Shown here piece by piece: positions 1 to 8,418 of a DNA stretch of 64,000 nt. The notes under the pieces are model-generated. The model ran no database searches and was not told the origin of the DNA. It saw only the letters and a program-made list of their open reading frames with translations. Position numbers and translations under genes: made by a program. The DNA lies in the NCBI RefSeq assembly GCF_000294775.2, contig NZ_CP015507.1, forward strand, positions 248,001 through 312,000, written 5' to 3'. This DNA is from Cytobacillus oceanisediminis 2691. GTDB taxonomy: Bacteria > Bacillota > Bacilli > Bacillales > Cytobacillaceae. Within the stretch, counting starts at the first letter, position 1; every line of letters starts with the position of its first letter.

Positions 1-1020
1 TTCTTCACTAATGTTTAAATTGATACCACCTAATCGTCTGGTGATTCGAACAAATTCACCTTCTGGGTCTATTAATCTGCTATAGATATTTGCACCAGTT
101 AATTCCCGAGCAATTAAGAGCTTAAGAGTTACTGATTTACCTGAACCAGATATACCAACTACAAACATGTTATAGTTTTGTGGACGGTACTCTTCATTCC
201 CAAAACTATTGATAAACTCTAATTGGCCAGTAATTTTATTTATTCCTAATGGAATACCTCCCATGTATTTACCGCTGCCACTAATGAAGGGAGCGAAGGT
301 AGATAAAGCACGGCGGTCAATATTACGAAATGAATCCGGAATCTCATTTTTCCCAAAAGGAATAACACTTTTAAAACCTTTTTTGACTCTGCCCCAGGTC
401 GAGACTAAAGAGAAGAATTGACTGCTCATTTCATCCTCGATGGCTTCACTGTACCTATTTAGTTCCTTCTCGCTTTGGCCATATAAAACCCCTAACGAAC
501 TAACGTTATACATGTCATTCTCGGAGAACTGTATTTCGCTCATAAGTAAGTCTGTGTCTCGAATTTTAGATTCCAAATCATTAATTTGATCAATGTTTCC
601 TCTTTTAGTCTGAAAGGTTAAGTTCGACTGGAGCATTGTAATTTGCCGCTGTAAGGTTCTAATGGCATCTGATTTTCCTACTTTATGTACATCAATTAGA
701 ACGTCTACTTCTCCACTTGAAGAAAGATTGTAAAGCCAATTAGTCTGCATTTTTCTGGGATAGCCGTCTCTTGGAATATAAATTGGACGGAAATATGTTT
801 TGGTTCCTAGAGATTGCTTTATTATTCCAAAATCTTCACTATTAATTTTTAAGCCTTCAGGGGAAATAATGTCCCACATTGTAGGCTTAGTCACCATTTG
901 ATGATCTGAGATCGCTTCATCCTTACCGGACTGTTTTTTCTTTTTAACCTTACTTTCTTTAACTTGCTTGGCTTTCTTCTGTTCGATCTTCTTTTCGCTG
1001 TTCTTCTTGGTTAAATTCAT
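1..1020 (-). CDS. VirB4-type conjugation ATPase (partial, N-terminal 340 codons)
   Basis: Reading the minus strand from an ATG at 1020 gives an open frame to the window edge. A Walker A motif GISGSGKS lies near residue 290, followed by a segment (RLIDPEGEFVRITRRLGG) typical of VirB4/TrsE/TraE ATPases, which energise substrate transfer and assembly of type IV secretion channels at the inner face of the membrane. The N-terminus is very Lys-rich and probably disordered. It starts inside the 3' end of the upstream gene (62-bp overlap), with AAGGAGG 12 bases before the ATG; this spacing is long, so the exact start is less sure. The Walker B region and C-terminus lie outside the window. Family identity is strong; the substrate (plasmid DNA) is inferred from context. 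Confidence 0.85.
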   Translation of the reverse strand, partial: MNLTKKNSEKKIEQKKAKQVKESKVKKKKQSGKDEAISDHQMVTKPTMWDIISPEGLKINSEDFGIIKQSLGTKTYFRPIYIPRDGYPRKMQTNWLYNLSSSGEVDVLIDVHKVGKSDAIRTLQRQITMLQSNLTFQTKRGNIDQINDLESKIRDTDLLMSEIQFSENDMYNVSSLGVLYGQSEKELNRYSEAIEDEMSSQFFSLVSTWGRVKKGFKSVIPFGKNEIPDSFRNIDRRALSTFAPFISGSGKYMGGIPLGINKITGQLEFINSFGNEEYRPQNYNMFVVGISGSGKSVTLKLLIARELTGANIYSRLIDPEGEFVRITRRLGGINLNISEE

Positions 1021-1879
1021 TTTCTTCAATAGCCTCCTTAACCGCTTCAATATGTTCATCAGTCTGCTCAGCTGTTACGTACAATGCATTTTTTTCTGTT
1101 TCTACTAAATCTTTGAAACGATTTTTTACTGCTTTTCGACGATTAAAAGTGTGATAAAGCAATTCATAAATCCCTTCTGTAGGAAGAAGAGAAACATTCA
1201 TTTCCGCTCTCCTTAATTGAGATTTAGCGGCATTCAATCTCCTCATTAATTCAGCAAATGATTTCTCAACAAGTTTTTCTTCTAATTCTTCAGCTGAATC
1301 AGCTGAAATGTCCTTTGCGTTGATTTTATGAGTAAATATGAGATATCTCTTAGTCTCATAACGTGGTGTTTGTGATTGCCAATTTTGTAAGTCATCAATC
1401 ATTGATTGGCCAAAACTTAATGCTGCTTCATTAAGGTCTTCTGAATTTCTCATGCTCTCTTTCATTTGCTGGACCGGTTCAGAAATATCTATAAAACGAT
1501 TTTGTAGGTAAAACTGTACAGGGTAATTAATGGCAGCTAACCAACTTTCAAAAACCATATCGATCGCTTCCTGTTCATCTTGGCTCTTAAGGAAGTAATT
1601 GACCGGCTCAACTTCAGCTATCATGGTGAAGGAATTATCATTAAACCTAATCATATGGTTTGATATGTCCTTTACTTCATCAAATAACTCTTGAAAAAGC
1701 TTTGGCTCTTCTTCGATTGAAACCTCATGCTTTTTCTTTTTTTGTTTCTTTTTATTTGATGGGGTATCTGATTCATAAACTTTTTTTTCTTTCCAAGGGA
1801 GAATGGGCTCCTTCAACATCATTTTGTAAAATACATAAGCAACAACCCCGAAGATTGCCATTACGATAAGTTCAATCAT
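959..1879 (-). CDS. Conjugation protein, TrsD/TraC-like (VirB4 N-domain-like), membrane anchored
   Basis: 306 aa. One N-terminal membrane segment (about residues 1-20), then a Lys-rich linker (about 40-50) and a soluble domain with a Glu-rich C-terminal tail. The soluble part (segments such as FYLQNRFIDIS and RYLIFTHKI) resembles the N-terminal domain of VirB4-type ATPases, which Gram-positive conjugation systems often encode as a separate protein between the PrgI-like and VirB4 genes. Gene order PrgI-like, this gene, VirB4 supports this. Its start overlaps the stop of the upstream gene by 4 bases and its end overlaps the VirB4 start, so translation is probably coupled. No nucleotide-binding motif is visible. 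Role as a channel component is inferred from order and similarity. Confidence 0.7.
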   Translation of the reverse strand: MIELIVMAIFGVVAYVFYKMMLKEPILPWKEKKVYESDTPSNKKKQKKKKHEVSIEEEPKLFQELFDEVKDISNHMIRFNDNSFTMIAEVEPVNYFLKSQDEQEAIDMVFESWLAAINYPVQFYLQNRFIDISEPVQQMKESMRNSEDLNEAALSFGQSMIDDLQNWQSQTPRYETKRYLIFTHKINAKDISADSAEELEEKLVEKSFAELMRRLNAAKSQLRRAEMNVSLLPTEGIYELLYHTFNRRKAVKNRFKDLVETEKNALYVTAEQTDEHIEAVKEAIEENEFNQEEQRKEDRTEESQAS

Positions 1880-2220
1880 TTATTAGTCACCTTCCAATTT
1901 TTAGAACGGCTACCTTTCCGCCAAATGCCTATCTGTTTTCCGTAATTAAGCTTAATTAGAAAATAGTGGTCAAAATTTAGATGAAGTTTTGTTTTTTTCC
2001 AAAAACCAAATATGAAAATAAAAACCAGTGTGGGAATTGCTGAAATAAGAGCAGCTATCCCACCGACGATAAAATGCGGGAATATGTTAAAGACTATGGG
2101 GATATATGTATATAAAATGGCCCCGCCAATGATGAGGTAGATAAGTTGCCTTATAGAGATAAAGCCTAGTATTGTTTTTTGTTCAGAGGACATATCAATT
2201 GGAACAGTTTCTTTTCTCAA
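1876..2220 (-). CDS. PrgI/TrsC-family conjugation membrane protein
   Basis: 114 aa, TTG start preceded by AAGGTG. Two adjacent membrane segments at about residues 23-45 and 50-75, then a basic C-terminal tail (KLHLNFDHYFLIKLNYGKQIG). This topology and length fit the PrgI family (TcpE/TrsC-like), the short VirB3-like partner placed before VirB4 in Gram-positive type IV secretion operons. It follows the 3' exon of the VirB2-like gene by about 70 bases, with a stem-loop in the gap. Family call rests on topology, size and position. Confidence 0.75.
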   Translation of the reverse strand: MRKETVPIDMSSEQKTILGFISIRQLIYLIIGGAILYTYIPIVFNIFPHFIVGGIAALISAIPTLVFIFIFGFWKKTKLHLNFDHYFLIKLNYGKQIGIWRKGSRSKNWKVTNK

Positions 2221-2242
2221 ATGAGCACCTTCTTTAAAAATC

Positions 2243-2268
2243 TACCCCTCTAATAATTTAGAGGGGTA
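2243..2268 (-). terminator. Stem-loop between VirB2-like and PrgI-like genes
   Basis: A 10-bp perfect inverted repeat (ACCCCTCTAA / TTAGAGGGGT) is followed on the minus strand by a short T run. It could reduce read-through from the abundant pilin-like gene into downstream channel genes, or stabilise the upstream mRNA 3' end. Confidence 0.5.
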
Positions 2269-2293
2269 TGAGTTTTTCTATTTGAATTTCTAA

Positions 2294-2317
2294 TTAGGAT
2301 CCGAATCCTGCAAACCA
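2294..2317 (-). CDS. 3' exon of intron-split VirB2-like gene
   Basis: After removal of the group II intron, the upstream exon joins in frame to TGG TTT GCA GGA TTC GGA and a TCC TAA end, adding WFAGFGS and a stop. This restores a natural C-terminus for the VirB2-like protein described at 5070-5417. Confidence 0.7.
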   Translation of the reverse strand, partial: WFAGFGS

Positions 2318-5069
2318 ATGTGTGGCATCTCAATCCGTAACGATTGAGGTAGCCACTGCCCATTTCGGGTACGATAGGTAAACCTTTGAAGTAATCTCTG
2401 GCTTTTCCCCCGCCTCACACGGTACGTGCGACTTTCACCGCATACCGCGTTCCATCGAAATACTTCTAATATGGACTAATGCATCAAAGCTACTCACTCT
2501 CAAAATCCATTAAAGGCTTTATTTGTTAGGCGACTATGGGTTGTAGTTTCAGCAGTTTTCTCAAAACATTGATTTTATCAATTTGTTTTAAGGAAAGGTT
2601 CTCTAAGTTTATATATCGTTTTATCGTTTCCTCCTTTGTTGCGTGAATCAAAGTGTGAACGAAGTTGGATACAATAATAAGGTTGCTATATTTATCAGTT
2701 CCACCTGAGTTTCTAGGCTTCTTGTGATGAGTATGCATCCTACCGATAGTTAGAGGTTGACCGCTAATAGCACATTTACCATTTTGCGCTACGAACAGTG
2801 ATATACGGTTATCGTTAAATTCAACTGACTCATTTATTACAGGATTTTTCAGAAGATAGACAAGCATTTCACTATCCACTGCTTTCAGACTGTTATGGAT
2901 AGCTGCTCTTCCCTCTTTAGTAAAGTTATTGATATCTTTTCTAAAGTTTTTAGGTATTTCTAATTTAATACCTGCAATTGGAAAGATAGGCTTACCATCA
3001 ATAAATATCTTCTTGAATTTATATTGTCCGTATAACTTATTGTACGTTTTGCTTTCAGTCCCAACATTAGAGCTTTGGCTTTTTAATCTATTGTGTATGA
3101 CCTTAGAGAGCGCAAAATTCATTCTTACAAAGGTGATGTTTACTCTTGTTGCTGCTTTGTAGTAATTGTGATATCCCCTTATTTTCGAATTCATTCTGTC
3201 TACTTCTAATTTCTTATGCTCTTTTGAGTATTGGATTGTTTTGATGGACTTTTTAAGGTTTTTCTTCATTTTCCGAACTGCCTTATCCGATATGTCACTG
3301 ATAGATGCGTATCCATGCCTTGTATTTGCTCTAGGAGTTACCTTGAGTTTAAATCCAAGGAATTCAGTATAGTTCTTACGAAGATTAGTAATTTTAGATT
3401 TCTTATTACTTACCTTAAGTCCTAACCTTTCTTTCAACCACATTTTGGTTGCAGAAAACATTCGCTTTGCAACATTAATGTCTCTACAGAAGATTTTAAA
3501 ATCATCAGCGTACCTTACAATGAAAACTTCTTTTAACCTAGTTTTCTTTAATTCTCTATCCTGTTTGCCCTTATTTGAGTAGGTTTTCTTAGATTGAAAT
3601 GTTTCCCATTGGGAGCTGATCCACCAATCTAATTCATTCAGCACAATGTTGGATAGGAGCGGAGAAATGATTCCACCTTGCGGGGTTCCTTTATCCATTC
3701 TCCCTTCGCCAATAATATTGGCTTTCAACATTTTGCTTATTACTGAAATAAGGTTTTTGTCCCTAATCCCTATGTTCCATATCTGTCTAAGTAATTTTCC
3801 ATGATTGATGTTATCAAAGAAACCCTTAATGTCGATATCAACTACGTAGTGCAGACCATTTGTATTCATAAGATGTTGTGATCTGGCGATTGCATGGTGA
3901 GCTGAGCGAGTGGGTCTAAATCCATAACTGTGTTTGTGGAATTTAGCTTCGCATATTGGTTCGAGAATTTGCAGGATACATTGCTGGATGATTCTGTCTT
4001 CAATTGTAGGGATACCCAAAGGTCTGCGTTCTTCACTGAAGTCTTTAGGTATATAAACCCTCTTTATAGAGTGCGGTTGGAAGTTTTGAAGCCTTTTTCT
4101 AACATAAGATACCAGTTCATCAATGTTTTTATCAGCTATATTGGTGATGTTAGTTTTATTGACTCCTTTAGTAAGGCTTCCACCATTACGTTTTATGTTT
4201 CTATAAGCAAGCCTGACATTTTCCCTTGACGTTATCAAAGACATTAAATCGCTTGTTTCACGATTGTTTAGGCTGTCTTGGTAAAGTTGGTCAAGCGTAG
4301 CTTGCATATCATAATACTCATTGTGCCTGAGCCTCTTCTTTTTGAGATTGAGTGCCAATTGGTCAGCATCCTCCTTAGTGGAGTTTTGCTTCTCTTAGTC
4401 ATACTCGAACCCAATAAATTTGATATATTGTCCTCTTTAGTCATTAGTATTCCGACTCGGGGCTATCCCTCTACTATGTTTCCATAGCTTCAACGGTACT
4501 GTGCCCCTACTCTCACAACGATAAATGCACTTCGGTTAGTAAGATAACCTTATAGCAACCTTCCCGCTTACAGACGTTTAATAGAAGTTCATTGCTTTCG
4601 ACGTTCCGAAACATTTAGCTATCATATCGTTCCTTAGATGGTGACTTTGAGCCTGTAAATTATATATCCTCATTGTTGGATATCCCGAATTTCATATCTG
4701 GCAATCTTACTTTTCGGTAATTCACCTTCCACTTGGAAGCTACACAGTTTCCTGTGCATCTATTTTTAGACCCGTACATTCGCCACTTTGTCAGTGCATC
4801 TTTAGCACATTCTCATCATAAAACGCTTTTTCAGCCCCCCGGCCTATCACTAACCATATCCACTCTTGGACTTAGGTTAGTTTCAGCCGACTTCACCTAG
4901 CTTCAGACCCCATCAACTCTGTAACGTTGAGGCGCATGTAGGAGTATTAGGGTGTAGTTTCAAGCCAACATGACGGCTATCATTCCTATCATCAATGTTC
5001 CAGTTAGAATTAAATAACTTAATTCCTCTCATTTCATGCTTTAAGCACTTGTTGAGAAACGTCTCGCAC
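2318..5069 (-). mobile_element. Group II intron, copy 1 (2752 bp)
   Basis: Both boundaries are set by comparison with the second copy at 10309-13060: shared sequence starts with GTGCGAG (group II 5' consensus GUGYG) at 5069 and ends ...CACAT at 2318. It contains an RT/maturase ORF in domain IV and a domain V-like hairpin (about 2417-2450, with the GUGAAAGUCGCAC core). It interrupts the VirB2-like gene and excision restores its frame. The two copies encode identical proteins and have the same length, indicating recent retromobility on this plasmid. Confidence 0.92.
2526..4358 (-). CDS. ltrA: Group II intron reverse transcriptase/maturase/HNH protein, copy 1
   Basis: 610 aa. Reverse transcriptase fold with the RT5 motif YADD (in RYADDFKIFC, near residue 283), RT0-RT4 blocks including SYGFRPTRSAHHAI and GTPQGGIISPLLSN, a maturase (X) region, and a C-terminal HNH endonuclease module (CAISGQ ... 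HTHHKKPRNSGGTDKYSNL, about residues 530-570). These activities splice the intron RNA and retrohome it by target-primed reverse transcription. The start is a TTG with AAGGAGG 11 bases upstream. All catalytic motifs look intact. Confidence 0.95.
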   Translation of the reverse strand: MALNLKKKRLRHNEYYDMQATLDQLYQDSLNNRETSDLMSLITSRENVRLAYRNIKRNGGSLTKGVNKTNITNIADKNIDELVSYVRKRLQNFQPHSIKRVYIPKDFSEERRPLGIPTIEDRIIQQCILQILEPICEAKFHKHSYGFRPTRSAHHAIARSQHLMNTNGLHYVVDIDIKGFFDNINHGKLLRQIWNIGIRDKNLISVISKMLKANIIGEGRMDKGTPQGGIISPLLSNIVLNELDWWISSQWETFQSKKTYSNKGKQDRELKKTRLKEVFIVRYADDFKIFCRDINVAKRMFSATKMWLKERLGLKVSNKKSKITNLRKNYTEFLGFKLKVTPRANTRHGYASISDISDKAVRKMKKNLKKSIKTIQYSKEHKKLEVDRMNSKIRGYHNYYKAATRVNITFVRMNFALSKVIHNRLKSQSSNVGTESKTYNKLYGQYKFKKIFIDGKPIFPIAGIKLEIPKNFRKDINNFTKEGRAAIHNSLKAVDSEMLVYLLKNPVINESVEFNDNRISLFVAQNGKCAISGQPLTIGRMHTHHKKPRNSGGTDKYSNLIIVSNFVHTLIHATKEETIKRYINLENLSLKQIDKINVLRKLLKLQPIVA

Positions 5070-5417
5070 ACCAGCAATAGTCGTTGCTTTAACAATAATG
5101 AAAATTCCAAGTCCAGCCATTAAGATTCCAATAAAGCCCTGCGTTCGGGCCTGTGGATTTCCGCCCTGAGCAGCTGAGAGTCTCATACCCGCGAATAATA
5201 GGCATCCAATAACCCAGAATCCACCTACAGCTGTAATAAAGTAAACAATGTTAGCAAGATCGGTGTAAATTTTACTGTTTTGCAAATTTCCCTGAGGGGT
5301 AATACCGGATTTTTTCCAAGCTGCTGCGGCTTCCTCTGGAGAGAAAAGAAGTAAAGAAAAGGCAAATACTGCAGTTAACGCTACAAATGGAAATAATTTT
5401 TTCATAGACTTTTTCAT
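5070..5417 (-). CDS. VirB2-like conjugation subunit, 5' exon (intron-split)
   Basis: The ATG at 5417 has a strong AAGGAGGTGG site. The exon encodes 116 residues: a signal peptide (Lys-rich n-region, hydrophobic core, end near AAAAAWKKS), then two hydrophobic segments around residues 54-75 and 93-113 with a polar QGGNPQARTQG loop between them, the layout of VirB2/TrbC-type pilins. The intron follows ...ATTIAG; with the 3' exon the product is 123 aa ending WFAGFGS. Without splicing, translation would run into the intron and end after VRDVSQQVLKA. Transcription passes an attenuator at 5440-5512. Function is inferred from topology and T4SS context. Confidence 0.75.
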
Positions 5418-5439
5418 GGTTCCACCTCCTTCGAGGAAC

Positions 5440-5512
5440 AAAAAAAGCCCCGAAGAAGCTAAGAGCTGCAGATACAAAAAGTATCTGCTCTTAGTTCTTC
5501 GGGGCTTTCCCG
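5440..5512 (-). promoter_or_regulatory. Leader attenuator (CGGGAAAGCCCCG type) before VirB2-like gene
   Basis: On the minus strand a mini-hairpin CGGGAAAGCCCCG (5512-5500) overlaps the 5' arm of a very stable terminator (5505-5440: GCCCCGAAGAA.../TTCTTCGGGGC plus seven T). The two structures are mutually exclusive. It lies 23 bases upstream of the VirB2-like start, so it should control read-through into the T4SS operon. The same architecture occurs at 38318-38389 and 46855-46910. Confidence 0.7.
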
Positions 5513-5636
5513 TTGGTTTAATTTATATATCATCATAATAATGTAAATATTGGATATGGTCAAGCCTTTATTCCTGTTTTTTGAAGGGCCTATTGCTCCG
5601 TGAAATCCTAAATTATGGTACCAACTTTAATAAGGA

Positions 5637-6236
5637 TTATAAGTTTCTATAACGAGCAACAATATTTTCTATTACGTTGGTTAAATTTCCAGTTCTATAT
5701 TTCTGTATAAAGTCGCTATAAAGAATTCTTAGCACCTGGTTAACTGTAAATGATTTGTTTTCCCCTAATTCTGCTATATCACTTAAAATTACTTCCAGTC
5801 GTAAGGCTTCTTTTCTTCTGATGGTACATTCAAATATACGCTCTTTTCCTTTAGATGTATTACGGTTATATGTTTTATTCCCACCTTCATAGCTATTCAC
5901 CTTTAACGAGTGTTCACTCCTTATATCTAATTCATGATAAAGATCATATGGATTGTTTCGTTGTTTTGCTTGATACAAAAAATCGTCAAGGAGTAAACTT
6001 ATTAGATCTCTTTGCGTGAATTTACACTCCATGGCTTCAGATACATCATTGCAAAATAGTTCTCCCCTTAAGTATTCAGATGCAGGCACAGAAAAAGAGT
6101 ATTGAAGTTCTTGAGATTTATATAAGCTTCTACCCAGATTAAAAATTAACTTATCAATCAATCCACTTGGTTGATAAGATAAATCGTCAAGTTCTTCTTC
6201 ATATATTTCATATTGACCATATCTGGTTTTATTCAT
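5637..6236 (-). CDS. Plasmid protein of unknown function
   Basis: 199 aa, not recognised. Soluble, mixed charge, no signal peptide or membrane segment. A middle region is rich in Asn/Lys/Gly (about 114-130), flanked by predicted helical parts. Its start overlaps the stop of the upstream 141-aa gene (ATGA-type overlap), so the two are co-translated. Lying upstream of the VirB2-like gene in the T4SS strand, it may be an accessory transfer gene, but nothing in the sequence proves that. Confidence 0.55.
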   Translation of the reverse strand: MNKTRYGQYEIYEEELDDLSYQPSGLIDKLIFNLGRSLYKSQELQYSFSVPASEYLRGELFCNDVSEAMECKFTQRDLISLLLDDFLYQAKQRNNPYDLYHELDIRSEHSLKVNSYEGGNKTYNRNTSKGKERIFECTIRRKEALRLEVILSDIAELGENKSFTVNQVLRILYSDFIQKYRTGNLTNVIENIVARYRNL

Positions 6237-6658
6237 AACAATAACCTTCTTTCAATGGTTAGCATGAAACTTATAATCCTGTAGGCAGCCTCTTTTAGAC
6301 TACAATCCCATTTAACTTTATAATCAAAAAGCTGATCATGGTAATGAACTTCAAGTTTTGCAGGATAAGGTTTCCCTTTTGGATTGTAATAACAGGGAGG
6401 AAAATGATGCTCTTCCTTGAGCGCCTTCTTGATTAACAAAGTGCAATAAGGAGTCGGTTCCAGGCCACGCATTTTAGCAAGCCTTTTAATTAATACCCTC
6501 TCTTCGTCATTGAATGGTATCTTCACATCTTTCTTTTTATCGCATCTTTCTTTTCTGCCCTCAGCCTTCGTTACAGGCTTTTTCCGAACATTGGGTGTAT
6601 GAGTTACGGATAGCTTGTTTTTATTTTTGTTATCAAAAATTGGATTGATTGCTTTCAA
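6233..6658 (-). CDS. Basic plasmid protein with possible ribbon-helix-helix segment
   Basis: 141 aa. The Lys/Arg-rich N-terminal 45 residues precede a segment (VKIPFNDEERVLIKRLAKMRG, followed by LEPTPYCTLLIKKALKEE) that looks like a beta strand plus two helices, the layout of ribbon-helix-helix/MobC-type DNA-binding proteins. A relaxosome accessory role would fit the T4SS context but is inference. It is the first gene of the pair that ends at 5637, and starts at an ATG close to a GGGGGG-rich site. Confidence 0.5.
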   Translation of the reverse strand: MKAINPIFDNKNKNKLSVTHTPNVRKKPVTKAEGRKERCDKKKDVKIPFNDEERVLIKRLAKMRGLEPTPYCTLLIKKALKEEHHFPPCYYNPKGKPYPAKLEVHYHDQLFDYKVKWDCSLKEAAYRIISFMLTIERRLLL

Positions 6659-6833
6659 TATACTCCCCCCTCTTCTAAAAGAGCCCCTCTCTCCTCTTTT
6701 ATCCCAGTGTCAAAATGTTAAATAGTTATATTGTTAATCTATTCATCTAGTGGAGAGTATAGTACGTTTAGAATTTATTAATTTGGACAAACTAAAAATT
6801 AACGAACGAAATAAGAGGGCAGGTGGGGAATAT

Positions 6834-6926
6834 ATGGCTTCTAAAAAGGATAAAAAAACATTGCTGAAGGAATTAGGGAAGGCAGCAAAAAAATCTAAAG
6901 CTGTGACGAAAGTAAAAGTGAAGTGA
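6834..6926 (+). CDS. Very small Lys-rich peptide (30 aa)
   Basis: ATG at 6834 with AGGTGGGG six bases upstream; 30 codons, 13 of them Lys, no acidic cluster, resembling a histone-tail-like or SASP-like basic peptide. It is directly upstream of the HU gene on the same strand. Reality as a gene is supported only by the ribosome binding site and composition. Confidence 0.4.
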   Translation: MASKKDKKTLLKELGKAAKKSKAVTKVKVK

Positions 6927-7067
6927 TTTTAGCAGATTTTAAACTCAAGCTGGTAAAGTAGTAAAATATGAAGAGATTATTTTTCTTGAATATAAACAAG
7001 CTTATATGCTATTACTTATAGTGCAACAATAAATTGATGATTCCAAATTTTTCTAGAGGTGACCAAA

Positions 7068-7346
7068 ATGAATAAAACAGAACTTGTAAATGCAGTTGCT
7101 GAACGTAGTGAGCTTTCCAAAAAGGATGCTTCAAAAGCTGTTGATGCAGTATTTGAAGCAGTTACTAATGTATTAAAAGAAGGGAAAAAAGCCCAATTTT
7201 TAGGTTTTGGTAACTTTGAGGTTCGTGAAAGAGCCGCTCGTAAAGGGCGTAATCCGCAAACTGGTGAAGAAATTGAAATTGCTGCGAGTAAAGTACCAGC
7301 ATTTTCTCCAGGTAAAGCACTGAAAGATGCAGTGAAAAACAGTTAA
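7068..7346 (+). CDS. hup: HU-family DNA-binding protein
   Basis: 92 aa, ATG at 7068 preceded by AGAGGTGACC; an in-frame GTG at 7059 lies within the ribosome binding site and is rejected. The family signature [22 protein letters not shown] (written here only as its parts [11 protein letters not shown] and RNPQTGEEI) and the C-terminal [14 protein letters not shown] are intact. HU binds and bends DNA as a dimer and helps nucleoid packing; a plasmid-borne copy may act in silencing, replication or stealth. It ends in a strong terminator at 7366-7390. Confidence 0.96.
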   Translation: MNKTELVNAVAERSELSKKDASKAVDAVFEAVTNVLKEGKKAQFLGFGNFEVRERAARKGRNPQTGEEIEIAASKVPAFSPGKALKDAVKNS

Positions 7347-7365
7347 ATAACTGGTTCTAAATTTA

Positions 7366-7390
7366 GTAAAGCCCTTCTTAAGGGCTTTTA
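7366..7390 (+). terminator. Bidirectional terminator after HU
   Basis: Hairpin AAAGCCCTT/AAGGGCTTT with T/A tracts on both sides, between HU (plus) and the 71-aa gene (minus). Confidence 0.8.
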
Positions 7391-7606
7391 CTATTTAAAT
7401 CGCTTATACAGGTAAAACTCCATTAGTTCCTGGACCCTATTTCGAATTCTTGGATTCGTCTCATCAATAAGTTCCAAGTATGGTTGTTTAAGTTTGAAGG
7501 AACCTTTATCAAATAATATTCGATCCCTTTCGAGAATGGTAAGGAGCATCGGGAGATACATAGCTTGCTCTAAAATATCCCGGTCTTTTTCTGGAATCCT
7601 GGTCAT
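7391..7606 (-). CDS. Small protein, unknown function, downstream of yolD-like gene
   Basis: 71 aa, helical, ending in an aromatic/basic tail (EFYLYKRFK). Not recognised. It follows the YolD-like gene on the same strand after about 65 bases and shares a terminator region with HU, so it may be the second gene of a small SOS-type operon. Confidence 0.5.
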   Translation of the reverse strand: MTRIPEKDRDILEQAMYLPMLLTILERDRILFDKGSFKLKQPYLELIDETNPRIRNRVQELMEFYLYKRFK

Positions 7607-7670
7607 TTTTATATCCTCTCAACAGCCGTAATTTCGTGAATAGATATCCTTAATAACTCACCATTAGATT

Positions 7671-7937
7671 CTAAGAGTAAATATTTATTAGCATATCCAC
7701 TTTATCTACGATTCCGGTTCTAAACATAAAAAACCCGTCTTTCCAAATCGTCACTTTAATTGGGATGGTACACTTTAAGGATTCCATGACAATATAACCT
7801 ATTTCCTCAAATTCATGTTCATCCAACTGAGGCTTTTTTTGCTTTTTGTCGTCGATTGTTATTCGATTAAGCATGGCCCTATGCTCTGGCATAAAATGAG
7901 CTGGCTGCCATTTAATTTTTCCTCTGTCACGGATCAT
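7671..7937 (-). CDS. YolD-like family protein
   Basis: 88 aa. The N-terminal signature IRDRGKIKWQPAHFMPEHRAML is characteristic of YolD-like proteins, small proteins usually found beside UvrX/DinB-type Y-family polymerase genes on Bacillus plasmids and prophages and induced in the SOS response. No polymerase gene is present next to it here. Two LexA-like sites at 7970-7981 and 7999-8012 in the divergent promoter region agree with SOS control. Confidence 0.8.
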   Translation of the reverse strand: MIRDRGKIKWQPAHFMPEHRAMLNRITIDDKKQKKPQLDEHEFEEIGYIVMESLKCTIPIKVTIWKDGFFMFRTGIVDKVDMLINIYS

Positions 7938-7969
7938 CTATTCTCATCTCCTTATATCAATAATTATAC

Positions 7970-8012
7970 AAACATTCGTTCTTAAATCAACTTGAAAACG
8001 AACATTAGTTCC
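7970..8012. promoter_or_regulatory. Two LexA/DinR-like operator candidates in divergent promoter region
   Basis: AAACATTCGTTC (7970-7981) and CGAACATTAGTTCC (7999-8012) resemble the Bacillus SOS box CGAACRNRYGTTYC; the second keeps the GAAC-N4-GTTC core. They lie between the divergent yolD-like gene and the 75-aa gene. Confidence 0.5.
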
Positions 8013-8044
8013 CTTATTATTATGTAAAAAGGAGCTGATAATAC

Positions 8045-8272
8045 ATGAAATGCTTGTTTAATTTCTCAAGGGAAAATAAAATACCGATTGATCTAATTTA
8101 TATGAATGATGCAGGGAAACTCACACATAGGGCAGTGGTTGTAAGGAGTTATACTAGCGAAGTTGTTCTTACATTGGATGTTGGGAAGCAGCAACTTAGG
8201 ACTTTTAAATGTTCAAATATCTTATCAGCTGCCAAACAACGAAAGGGATGGAAAGTTGCCAATAACATTTAA
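8045..8272 (+). CDS. Small protein, possible WYL-like fold
   Basis: 75 aa, ATG with AAGGAG upstream. The core (IDLIYMNDAGKLTHRAVVV ... LRTFKCSNILSAAKQRKG) is beta-rich and reminiscent of small WYL-domain-like proteins found near SOS genes on Bacillus plasmids, but I cannot assign a family with certainty. It diverges from the yolD-like gene and shares the LexA-like sites. Its terminator at 8303-8317 has been split by the IS3 element. Confidence 0.5.
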   Translation: MKCLFNFSRENKIPIDLIYMNDAGKLTHRAVVVRSYTSEVVLTLDVGKQQLRTFKCSNILSAAKQRKGWKVANNI

Positions 8273-8302
8273 TTTTGTTTGTTCAGTTTTTGATGTAAAA
8301 AG

Positions 8303-8317
8303 GAAAAGTCCCTTGAG
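8303..8317 (+). terminator. 5' arm of a terminator split by IS insertion
   Basis: AAAAGTCCCTTGAG here pairs with CTCAAAGGACTTTTTT at about 9796-9811. The IS3-family element is inserted in what would have been the loop. Together they form the original bidirectional terminator between the 75-aa gene and the primase-type gene. Confidence 0.65.
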
Positions 8318-8418
8318 AACTGAACTATACCCTAGATAGTGGACACTGATAAAAAAGTGCCCCTTTCTGGGGTTTTTTGTGTTTCAATAGTTTTAATGAA
8401 TAAGGCGGAGGATTTTTT

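Noticed and set aside
2929..4487. Plus-strand frames inside intron copy 1 (and the same in copy 2)
   Set aside because: Opposite-strand frames over the reverse transcriptase gene and intron RNA structure.
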